Program-made: the position numbers and the translations under genes
Notes under the pieces: model-generated
Database searches by the model: none
What the model was told of the DNA's origin: nothing
The model's input: the letters and a program-made list of their open reading frames with translations, nothing else
Shown: positions 61,101-64,000 of the stretch, one piece after another
How the letters are laid out: every line of letters begins with the position of its first letter
How positions within the stretch are numbered: position 1 is the first letter of the stretch
Assembly: GCA_011009095.1 (NCBI GenBank)
Contig: VTPC01000672.1
Location: 145,892-209,891, forward strand
Reading direction: 5' to 3'
DNA: 64,000 nt
Source: Ignelater luminosus
Lineage: Eukaryota > Arthropoda > Insecta > Coleoptera > Elateridae

Positions 61101-63840
61101 CAGTGCATTGTTTCTGCTTGTCCTGCACATGTTGTGTGTTTTTTAAATTACATTATGATGTAGTAGTATACGTTTATTTAATGGCATTAAGTAGTTGAAT
61201 AGTATTTTAATATATCATTTGCTTTTAATCTTTTATGAACATTAGAAATATGTTAAGCCCAATTTAAACGTTTCAATTTATTTGTTATTTCCAGAAAAAG
61301 ATTTTTTCTGAAATGCAAAAAAATGTCAAGGAATACAGTTTTTTGTATTTAACTTAATTGTTGTGATGTCATTATTTAATATGTATTATAACCTGAAAAC
61401 TTTCTCACTGTTTCTTGCAAATATTATTGCAGCACCTAAAGTATAAAAATAGTATTTTTTATTATTACTTTTATTTATTGAAGATGAACAAATGTACTTA
61501 TTGTACACAACTGTGACAATAGGATACTTTATGTTGAATATGTCAAATGAAATGGTGAGTGAAATCGTGAATTGCATCGCCTCTACAGATTTACAGCTTG
61601 GAGGTTTACAGCGGCAAGATTGCCACTAAAAGTTCAGGTTTACAATATCAAAATGTGAATTACACCAAGAATTAGAAGAAGTTACTAGAAATATTTTTTA
61701 TTTGACCTTGAAAAATACAACAGGCTCTAAAAAAATTGATTGCTGTTTTAAATTGAATGCAATTTTTGCTGTTTACACGTTGCATTTATTGAAGGTCAAA
61801 ATTTTTTTCTATACAAAATTGAAACGTCTAAATTGAGCTTTTATGAACACTATTCTGTAATTTTTAGTAGCCTTGTTAAATTTTGTTCCCATGACTATGA
61901 CCAATCAAAATTTATTTCTGGTACTTTAACAGTTTAGATTAAGATGCAATAATACTCACTAAACTGTTTATTAATTTATTAACTAAATAACATTATGTAC
62001 AATATTAAGAGATACATATTTACCAACCATGTGTTCTTACTATTTGGTTCAACTTCAGGGGCAAGAGAGAGAGTCGTCGTCCTGGTGGGGTGTATTTATA
62101 GGGTTGCTGGTCCTCTCTCCAGCATCCCTTGAACTCGTATATAGTAGAGCATGTTAAAAATTGCAGAATGGAGATTTAGTTGTGTTACTTTACCCTTTTG
62201 AGTGTCTTATAAGGTTTTAATGTTAAAATAAGTATAATAATTTTAGCTTTTACTGAAAATTAGGTATTTCATTTCTGAGCTTTTATTAAACATTAAGAAA
62301 TAAATATTATTATCATTATTTAGGTACTTTTTATATTGGTAATATAATTTTAACAAATAGAAAAAGCACGTAGATGATTTTCATTTTAATAAAGATTATC
62401 TTAATAAGAACAATAACGGACACTGAAGGAAGAAGGTTCAAGATTAAGTAAGTTGCATAAAATTTTCGTAACTGTGTTGTCAAGTTAAGAACATCATTAA
62501 ACAATCAGAAGCAGTAGAATTCAGATGTCAATTCAGAATTCTTCAATCGATCACTAAAAATGTTTTTAACTTTACAACATTGTTAAGAAAGCTTTATGCA
62601 ACTGGGGGTTAGTAACATTTCCTAACTTTAATGGGAACACTGCCTCCATGCCTTCATTGTAGCCATTATTATCAGCTACTACTGTGATATTTTCTAATGT
62701 AAAGATAGCAGATTTAACTTTACCTACCTAATGTGGTATAAACATTAGCGATGTTACTAAAATTTATTTAAAATATAAAATAAGAAAAACATCCAATATC
62801 TCATAGTTATTATTATTTATATACTTGTTATAGATCAATACATGGATGGTGGTAACTGTAAACAGTGCCATTCTACATGTGAAACCTGTGATGGACCTAC
62901 AGAACATGCTTGTCTTTCTTGTGCAAGCCCTCTTATTCTTCAAAGTACTCGATGTGTTGCTGAATGTGAAGAGGGTACTTTCCATGATAAACTTTCTCGT
63001 GCTTGTGAACCCTGTATACATACTTGTGCTAGTTGTGTATCTAAAACAAATTGTACAAAATGTATAACCGGCTTACAGGTAAATTATGAACTATGTTAAT
63101 TTTTCTGTAAATAATAAATATTTTGATTGTAGCTACAAGGTGGTCAGTGCCAAGCAACTTGTGCCTCTGGATATTACAGTGATAGAGGAAAATGCCAACG
63201 CTGTTATATTAGTTGTGAAACATGTAGTGGCCCAGGCCATAATCAATGTGTTGCTTGTCCTCGTGGATGGCAACTTGCAGCAGGAGAATGCCGTCCTGAC
63301 TGTCCTGAGGGATTCTACAAAACGGAGTATGGTTGTCAAAAGTGTCACTATTCATGTAGAAATTGTGTAGGTGAGTATTAATAACACATAATTAACAGTC
63401 TTCCTCTAGTGACTGAAATTACTAACATATTTGCTCTTTAGATTGTAAAAATCAGGCAGATAAAAGAAGGATAAATGTAGAAGCCTACCTTGTATCAACC
63501 CAGCCCGTCTCAACTCTCCAACTTGTAAATCCATTCAATTTTGTCACAGGATTAGCTGTAATTGCCTGCCTCTGCATTATTGTTTTATTTGTTACCATAT
63601 TTATAATACTCCAGGTAAACTGCATTTATTTCATTTTTAATGAAATCGTTTGAAAATGTATTTTAATTCCAGAGGAGTAGTGTCCAAAATTCTCAACGAG
63701 GCTACAGCAGGGTATCAATAAAGAAACCTAAAGTGACATGTAACTATAATGTGGTGGCTGTGAATGAAGATGACTCCAGCGATTCGGATAGTTCAGAGGG
63801 TCAGCTCATAACTTCCAAACCAGATCAGACTGAGTGCTAA
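4314..63840 (+). CDS. Fur2: Furin-like proprotein convertase (Fur2 type), 12 coding exons, 5' end missing
   Basis: A calcium-dependent subtilisin/kexin-type serine endoprotease that cleaves proproteins after dibasic sites in the Golgi and secretory pathway. Exons: 4314-4499, 46247-46381, 53283-53442, 56708-57011, 57074-58237, 58303-58490, 58547-58703, 58761-59032, 62834-63078, 63133-63370, 63442-63614, 63673-63840. All junctions are GT/AG, frames are continuous, and the total is 3390 nt. Numbering residues from exon 1: cleavage site RRRKR around 11-15, catalytic Asp93, His132, oxyanion Asn233 and Ser313, P domain about 350-500, about 8.5 furin-type Cys repeats at 635-1018, transmembrane segment about 1050-1073, and an acidic Ser/Asp cytosolic tail. 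A long Cys-rich array plus a transmembrane segment fits Drosophila Fur2 rather than Fur1; this assignment is inference from family knowledge. The signal peptide, the start codon and most of the prodomain are absent from the window. Confidence 0.95.
5560..6194 (-). pseudogene. LINE reverse-transcriptase remnant, catalytic part
   Basis: On the minus strand, 6139-6171 encodes [11 protein letters not shown] and 5954-5982 encodes [10 protein letters not shown], the RT motifs around the catalytic FADD box. Multiple stops and frameshifts interrupt the frame, so this is a dead non-LTR retrotransposon. It is the downstream half of the element whose upstream half lies at 7621-8600. The clade is not determined. 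Confidence 0.8.
6195..6545. mobile_element. 351-bp Tc1/mariner-type MITE
   Basis: The ends are inverted repeats of roughly 37 bp, left CATTGTGTCC and right (reverse complement) CAATGTGTCC, continuing through matching AAGATAAGGA. A TA dinucleotide lies on each side (6193-6194 and 6546-6547), the IS630-Tc1-mariner target duplication. There is no transposase inside. It lies at the edge of the LINE remnant. Confidence 0.85.
6548..7026. other. Unclassified repeat-like stretch between MITE and pseudogene
   Basis: No coding sequence recognised. It has purine-rich tracts such as GGAGGGGGG near 6860. Together with 7027-7627 it separates the two halves of the LINE, so it is probably part of an insertion, but no terminal repeats could be defined. 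Confidence 0.4.
7027..7627 (+). pseudogene. Broken copy of an unnamed multi-copy insect protein family
   Basis: An open frame of 136 codons begins [16 protein letters not shown] and carries [18 protein letters not shown] and [12 protein letters not shown]. Around 7385-7400 the frame shifts; the next frame continues [37 protein letters not shown] and [15 protein letters not shown] before a stop. I recall similar proteins of unknown function dispersed in insect genomes, but have no name for the family. The frameshift and the internal stop near 7555 make it a pseudogene. It points opposite to the surrounding LINE. Confidence 0.6.
7621..8600 (-). pseudogene. LINE reverse-transcriptase remnant, upstream part
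   Basis: On the minus strand, 7621-7670 encodes [16 protein letters not shown], the RT palm-entry motif. Farther upstream are degenerate matches to the region linking endonuclease and RT ([14 protein letters not shown], then a Lys-rich stretch up to about 8450-8600). Stops and shifts are frequent. The motif order shows this is the N-terminal side of the element continued at 5560-6194. The upstream boundary is uncertain. Confidence 0.7.
10295..10500. other. GC-rich island in AT-rich intron
   Basis: A stretch with CCCGGGCGG and GGAGACGACTGTCGGGAC, contrasting sharply with flanking AT-rich DNA. A short open frame from the ATG at 10319 reads [17 protein letters not shown] and stops after about 26 codons. 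No donor or acceptor pair or homology is evident. It could be an old repeat fragment or a regulatory segment. Confidence 0.4.
12082..13354 (-). mobile_element. Mos1-like mariner, copy 1 (1273 bp)
   Basis: A full-length mariner with 27-bp perfect inverted repeats (inner part AGGTGTATACCTATGAAATG), flanked by TA (12080-12081 and 13355-13356). The outermost bases differ between the ends (CATAGG left, CCAGG right). Its transposase is on the minus strand, antisense to Fur2. It differs from copy 2 at 55268 by about eight substitutions and one indel, counted by eye, so both inserted recently. Confidence 0.97.
12156..13183 (-). pseudogene. Mariner transposase (mauritiana/Mos1 type), copy 1, doubly frameshifted
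   Basis: Reading from the ATG at 13183 ([14 protein letters not shown]), the frame breaks at a T run at 13112-13117 that has one base more than copy 2, and again near 12717-12721. The second break follows RIVTG, where the family has DEKW with the first catalytic Asp. The remaining part keeps [11 protein letters not shown] and [13 protein letters not shown], the other two Asp with 34 residues between them (DD34D). It therefore cannot make active transposase. Confidence 0.95.
13920..15320 (+). pseudogene. LINE remnant with restriction-like endonuclease (R2/R4-like organisation)
   Basis: Forward-strand fragments of one non-LTR retrotransposon in several frames. RT motif C region at 13923-13994 ([13 protein letters not shown] followed by YVDN instead of YVDD). 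[13 protein letters not shown] at about 14060-14100. A zinc-knuckle-like block at 14724-14790 ([19 protein letters not shown]). A C-terminal endonuclease-like block at 14985-15100 ([19 protein letters not shown], then [12 protein letters not shown]). The order RT, CCHC finger, PD-type endonuclease is that of LINEs with restriction-like endonucleases. Many stops show it is dead. Start and end are approximate. Confidence 0.75.
15582..15631. repeat. Short hairpin in intron
   Basis: Perfect 11-bp inverted repeat ACATTTCAGGC / GCCTGAAATGT with a 28-nt spacer. Function unknown. Confidence 0.5.
16095..16160 (+). repeat. (TC)n microsatellite
   Basis: About 33 nearly perfect TC units, with small interruptions at the 3' end. 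Any open frame through it is only Ser-Leu repeat. Confidence 0.98.
18180..18300 (-). pseudogene. Tc1-like transposase relic (C-terminal)
   Basis: The minus strand reads [12 protein letters not shown], stop, [16 protein letters not shown]. The first block matches the PDLNPIxNVW motif around the last catalytic residue of Tc1-family transposases, and the second resembles the following helix. Degenerate sequence up to about 18600 may be the upstream part. No terminal repeats were found. Confidence 0.45.
19945..20690. repeat. Degenerate tandem repeat split by a TIR element
   Basis: Units of about 23-26 bp beginning GGYTAATTARTG occur at about 19945-19993 and resume at about 20641-20690 on the other side of the 645-bp element. 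The element thus appears to have inserted into a small minisatellite. Confidence 0.5.
19994..20638. mobile_element. 645-bp non-autonomous TIR element, unclassified
   Basis: Ends are inverted repeats: left GGGGTCGTCCATTAATCACG and right (reverse complement) GGGATTGTCCATTAATCACG. G-rich/C-rich tracts lie just inside both ends. Flanks show only AAA on both sides, too little to fix the duplication length and superfamily. No coding sequence. Confidence 0.75.
20846..20857 (+). repeat. Poly-C run
   Basis: A run of about 11-12 C in otherwise AT-rich intron. Confidence 0.85.
25035..26392. mobile_element. Non-autonomous hAT-type element (1358 bp)
   Basis: Termini CAGGGATGTG and, at the right end, its exact inverse CACATCCCTG. 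Both sides carry the identical 8-bp CTAGTTAT (25027-25034 and 26393-26400), the hAT-type target duplication. Subterminal regions at both ends are rich in AACG/CGTT-type motifs. No open frame resembling a hAT transposase is left, so it would depend on a transposase from elsewhere. Confidence 0.9.
28150..28172 (+). repeat. (TA)n microsatellite
   Basis: About eleven TA units. Confidence 0.9.
36840..36864 (+). repeat. (TAG)n microsatellite
   Basis: About eight TAG units with one interruption. Confidence 0.85.
41328..43189 (+). mobile_element. Complete DD41D IS630-Tc1-mariner element with 250-bp TIRs
   Basis: Starts CAGTGTGTCC and ends GGACACACTG, flanked by TA (41326-41327 and 43190-43191). The terminal inverted repeats are long: 41328-41577 and about 42934-43189, with few mismatches. 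The element is 1862 bp and carries one uninterrupted transposase gene, so it looks complete. It lies in the 41.7 kb Fur2 intron, in the same orientation as the gene. Confidence 0.95.
41856..42971 (+). CDS. Transposase, DD41D clade of IS630-Tc1-mariner, intact
   Basis: A 371-residue uninterrupted protein that would bind its own TIRs and cut and paste the element at TA. The N-terminal half has two helix-turn-helix-like segments (about 20-55 with [14 protein letters not shown], and about 75-125 with [20 protein letters not shown]). The catalytic Asp residues are in [19 protein letters not shown] and [15 protein letters not shown] count 41 residues between the last two, hence DD41D. The last 12 residues or so ([12 protein letters not shown]) are encoded inside the right TIR. 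No stop or frameshift is seen, so it may be functional; activity is inference. Confidence 0.95.
   Translation: MDHLSEKHRIEILMMLGYGDRRRTQEEVRNLFNNVHPEYRISQFTVSKILHKFHETGSVKDRPKTGRPKTLNNEQRENIILAVVENSHVSIRQIAREHTLKKSTAHEVLRKEKWHPYKPCTVQELLEDDLDRRLQFCEEITHRLQEKANFHKNILFTDEATFCLNGTINKQNTRYWSSLNPGWYVEGHTQYQQKVNVWAGIMGTQILGPFFIEHNLTADAYLDFLRFDLVPALAVLFPNELDPDVPHNRIWLQQDGALPHFGINVRQFLDNTFPYRWIGRRGAVEWPARSPDLSPLDFFLWGHLKNKIYVDMSEDIETLKERIRTEIRAIIPETIQNAVNEFERRLYHCHLHSCKWCTLCVSKFYIIEKRK
43589..43904. repeat. Two interleaved inverted-repeat pairs, unclassified
   Basis: TTTTTGCACGACCG at 43589-43602 matches CGGTCGTGCAAAAA at 43797-43810 exactly. TGTAAAGTTGGCG at 43605-43617 matches CGTCAACTTTACA at 43892-43904 with one mismatch. 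The order is A-B then A'-B', not a simple hairpin. A small local hairpin TTGTCAA/TTGACAA lies near 43630-43652. Possibly a decayed mobile element. Confidence 0.5.
44600..44761. mobile_element. 162-bp Harbinger-like MITE
   Basis: Imperfect terminal repeats AGGACCCAGCAC (left) and GTGCCGGGCCT (right), flanked by TAA on both sides (44597-44599 and 44762-44764), as in PIF/Harbinger insertions. Inner arms TCAATCACAAC / GTTGTGATTGA make most of the element a hairpin. No coding capacity. Confidence 0.6.
46247..46381 (+). CDS. Fur2: Fur2 exon: catalytic Asp
   Basis: Forty-five codons in phase 0 at both ends, with acceptor TTTCAG and donor GTAAGT. It starts [10 protein letters not shown] and contains [15 protein letters not shown], where the first Asp of DDG is the catalytic aspartate, followed by the conserved TNHPDL. 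It follows the 41.7 kb intron. Confidence 0.97.
48460..48477 (+). repeat. 18-bp AT-rich flank, left copy
   Basis: TATACATATTATGTATAT, repeated exactly and in the same orientation at 51292-51309 on the other side of the Ginger-like element. It is also nearly palindromic, so it may be part of the TIR or of the target rather than a classical duplication. Confidence 0.7.
48772..50100 (-). pseudogene. Ginger/KRBA2-like integrase pseudogene
   Basis: Minus-strand segments in order: [22 protein letters not shown] (first catalytic Asp position, Asn here), [36 protein letters not shown] (second Asp), [45 protein letters not shown], then [27 protein letters not shown] and a Cys-rich tail [20 protein letters not shown]. 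This layout is that of the gypsy-integrase-like proteins often annotated as KRAB-A domain-containing protein 2-like. At least four stops and several frameshifts interrupt it. Upstream of about 50100 the protein is not recognisable. Confidence 0.8.
50190..51187 (+). mobile_element. Tc1/mariner derivative with about 400-bp TIRs, nested in the Ginger-like element
   Basis: Begins CAGTGTGTCC, ends GGACACACTG, with TA on both sides (50188-50189 and 51188-51189). Inverted repeats span about 50190-50597 and 50793-51187, with scattered mismatches. Only about 195 bp lie between them and these retain the 3' end of a transposase gene. It is thus an internally deleted copy of a larger element related to the DD41D transposon at 41328. 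Confidence 0.9.
50640..50793 (+). pseudogene. Transposase C-terminal remnant (DD41D-like)
   Basis: Encodes [14 protein letters not shown], then after a one-base shift [18 protein letters not shown] and a stop at 50791-50793. The first block matches [17 protein letters not shown] of the intact transposase at 41856. It contains the last catalytic Asp; the first two are deleted. Confidence 0.85.
51311..51530 (+). mobile_element. Lone terminal segment of a related mariner-type element
   Basis: Begins CAGTGTGTCC after TA (51309-51310), directly abutting the right 18-bp flank of the Ginger-like element. About 100 bp in, AAGTTTCTGCTTGTTT resembles AAATTTTCTGCTTGTTT at the same depth in the fold-back MITE at 60050. 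No matching GGACAC end is found downstream, so the element is truncated; the 3' limit is a guess. Confidence 0.55.
53283..53442 (+). CDS. Fur2: Fur2 exon: catalytic His
   Basis: Fifty-three codons plus one base; phase 0 in, phase 1 out, donor GTAAGT. It contains the acidic calcium-binding-type stretch [15 protein letters not shown] and then KHGTRCAGE with the catalytic histidine. It ends in AYNASIG, which continues into GVRMLDG in the next exon. Confidence 0.97.
55268..56539 (-). mobile_element. Mos1-like mariner, copy 2 (1272 bp)
   Basis: Same element as copy 1 with the same asymmetric ends, 27-bp inner inverted repeats and the same minus-strand orientation. TA flanks at 55266-55267 and 56540-56541 show an independent insertion, since the outside sequences differ. 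It ends 168 bp before the exon 4 acceptor. Confidence 0.97.
55342..56368 (-). pseudogene. Mariner transposase (Mos1 type), copy 2, one frameshift
   Basis: From the ATG at 56368 ([14 protein letters not shown]) an open frame runs through the paired HTH region ([13 protein letters not shown], and [11 protein letters not shown]) and WVPHEL to HRIVTG. There about 14 bases including the DEKW codons are missing, and the rest lies in another frame to the stop at 55342. The 1027 nt present plus 14 would give about 346 codons, the Mos1 length. The last two Asp motifs ([18 protein letters not shown]) are intact. It lacks the first catalytic Asp and should be inactive. Confidence 0.95.
56708..57011 (+). 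CDS. Fur2: Fur2 exon: catalytic core with oxyanion Asn
   Basis: The exon runs from acceptor CCAATAG to donor GTTAGT, phase 1 in and phase 2 out. It encodes [14 protein letters not shown], the [17 protein letters not shown] block and WASGNGG with the oxyanion-hole Asn, then [12 protein letters not shown]. The donor GTTAGT is less canonical, but only this join preserves the expected [16 protein letters not shown] junction. A mariner element ends 168 bp upstream of the acceptor. Confidence 0.96.
57074..58237 (+). CDS. Fur2: Fur2 exon: catalytic Ser, P domain, start of Cys-rich region
   Basis: The largest exon (1164 nt), after a 62-bp intron. It encodes [15 protein letters not shown], then [13 protein letters not shown] with the catalytic Ser, and [11 protein letters not shown], the entry to the P domain. 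The P domain follows and includes the [16 protein letters not shown] and [12 protein letters not shown] blocks that stabilise the catalytic domain. The RGD-type motif of many convertases reads PRGNL here. A low-complexity linker (about 57900-58150) precedes the first Cys motif [14 protein letters not shown]. The region between Asn and Ser is about 7 residues longer than in mammalian furin. Confidence 0.97.
58303..58490 (+). CDS. Fur2: Fur2 exon: Cys-rich repeats 1-2
   Basis: Phase 2 in, phase 1 out. It begins [13 protein letters not shown] and contains [15 protein letters not shown], a classic furin-type (FU) repeat. Such repeats mediate membrane or matrix tethering in convertases with long Cys-rich tails. 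Confidence 0.95.
58547..58703 (+). CDS. Fur2: Fur2 exon: Cys-rich repeat 3
   Basis: Phase 1 in and phase 2 out, with a 56-bp intron before it. It encodes [16 protein letters not shown] and a second half with [19 protein letters not shown]. It ends in YETEDY before a GTAAGA donor. Confidence 0.94.
58761..59032 (+). CDS. Fur2: Fur2 exon: Cys-rich repeats 4-5
   Basis: Phase 2 in and phase 1 out. It encodes [33 protein letters not shown] and [16 protein letters not shown]. The donor is GTAAAT at 59033; reading through it would end within about 80 bp, so splicing to 62834 is the sensible model. The join gives RCDT-DQYMDGG. Confidence 0.93.
60050..60622. mobile_element. 573-bp fold-back MITE, Tc1/mariner type
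   Basis: Nearly the whole element is one inverted repeat: arms about 60050-60310 and 60369-60622 with few mismatches, and a spacer of about 60 bp. Ends CAGTGTGTCT and (reverse complement) CAATGTGTCC, flanked by TA (60048-60049 and 60623-60624). No coding sequence. Transcribed within the Fur2 intron it would form a long hairpin RNA. Confidence 0.9.
61950..62200 (-). promoter_or_regulatory. Possible LTR-like promoter/polyA segment
   Basis: On the minus strand, a GC-richer stretch has CCTATAAATA (62093-62102), a TATA-box-like motif, followed after about 100 bases by closely spaced AATAAA-type signals (near 61975). This order is typical of the promoter and polyA signal within an LTR. TG...CA ends and a target duplication could not be defined, so this is tentative. 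Confidence 0.3.
62834..63078 (+). CDS. Fur2: Fur2 exon: Cys-rich repeats 6-7
   Basis: The acceptor TTATAG follows a 3.8 kb intron; phase 1 in and phase 0 out. It encodes [31 protein letters not shown] and [17 protein letters not shown], continuing the FU-repeat spacing. Confidence 0.94.
63133..63370 (+). CDS. Fur2: Fur2 exon: Cys-rich repeats 7-9
   Basis: Phase 0 in and phase 1 out, donor GTGAGT. It encodes [40 protein letters not shown] and the partial last unit [12 protein letters not shown]. Confidence 0.95.
63442..63614 (+). CDS. Fur2: Fur2 exon: juxtamembrane and transmembrane segment
   Basis: Phase 1 in and phase 0 out. After [10 protein letters not shown] and a polar stretch comes a run of about 24 hydrophobic residues from [12 protein letters not shown] through IFIIL, a single-pass type I transmembrane helix. 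This makes the product a membrane-anchored convertase. Confidence 0.95.
63673..63840 (+). CDS. Fur2: Fur2 terminal exon: cytosolic tail and stop
   Basis: Fifty-five codons plus TAA at 63838-63840. The tail starts [13 protein letters not shown] and contains the acidic cluster [12 protein letters not shown]. This resembles the casein-kinase-2-type acidic cluster that retrieves furin to the trans-Golgi network; the functional reading is inference. Confidence 0.95.
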   Translation, partial: RSSVQNSQRGYSRVSIKKPKVTCNYNVVAVNEDDSSDSDSSEGQLITSKPDQTEC

Positions 63841-64000
63841 CCACACACAGACTACCATGTGTAAAATGCCATTCACTGTCTTCATTGCTTGTGTCTGTGT
63901 TTTTTAGAAAACATAATAATAACAAAGGAGCATATTTACTGCAGGGTCTTATCTACCCAGATATCGTATTTTAAATATTGTATATAATGTGTGATTTTTT
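63841..64000 (+). other. Fur2 3' UTR, truncated by the window end
   Basis: The sequence directly follows the Fur2 stop codon. I see no canonical AATAAA before the window ends, so the polyadenylation site probably lies beyond 64000. Confidence 0.7.

Larger units (their letters stand above)
59033..62833 (+). other. Fur2 intron (3.8 kb) in the Cys-rich region
   Basis: Runs from donor GTAAAT to acceptor TTATAG. It contains the fold-back MITE at 60050 and an LTR-like stretch near 61950-62200. In the rest (59115-60047, 60625-61940, 62200-62833) I see AT-rich DNA without genes. Confidence 0.85.

Noticed and set aside
1..64000. CRISPR arrays, operons, ribosome-binding sites or rRNA genes
   Set aside because: None seen; the sequence is eukaryotic with spliced coding exons.

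Overview
This window is arthropod, most likely insect, genomic DNA. It is AT-rich, has spliceosomal introns up to about 42 kb, a typical metazoan protein gene, and many insect-type transposon families. The species cannot be fixed from the sequence.

The only cellular gene I can support is a furin-type proprotein convertase on the + strand, best matched to the Fur2 (Drosophila furin 2) type. Twelve coding exons between 4314 and 63840 join in frame to 3390 nt (1129 residues plus stop). They encode the prodomain cleavage site, the Asp/His/Asn/Ser subtilisin-like catalytic domain, the P domain, about eight and a half furin-type Cys-rich repeats, a transmembrane segment and an acidic cytosolic tail. 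The signal peptide, most of the prodomain, the start codon and the promoter lie upstream of the window or were not recognised.

Layout: 1-4313 is intron or 5' flank. Exon 1 (4314-4499) carries the autocleavage site. A 41.7 kb intron (4500-46246) follows, holding a broken LINE (5560-8600) interrupted by a MITE and a pseudogene of an unnamed family, a Mos1-like mariner (12082-13354), a second LINE remnant with a restriction-like endonuclease (13920-15320), a Tc1-like relic (about 18180), an unclassified inverted-repeat element (19994-20638), a hAT-type element with a perfect 8-bp target duplication (25035-26392), an intact 371-codon DD41D transposon with 250-bp terminal repeats (41328-43189), and a small Harbinger-like MITE (44600-44761). 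Exon 2 (46247-46381, catalytic Asp) and exon 3 (53283-53442, catalytic His) are separated by an intron with a decayed Ginger-like integrase transposon (48478-51291) that itself holds a nested Tc1/mariner derivative (50190-51187). The next intron contains a second, nearly identical Mos1-like mariner (55268-56539). Exons 4-12 (56708-63840) are compact except for one 3.8 kb intron with a fold-back MITE (60050-60622).

The main unusual points are: two mariner copies in one gene that share a lesion removing the first catalytic Asp, so the broken version was probably copied in trans; their direct-repeat arrangement around the exons for the catalytic Asp and His; an apparently intact DD41D element whose transposase C-terminus is encoded inside its own terminal repeat; and at least three related elements with near-identical CAGTGTGTCC termini.
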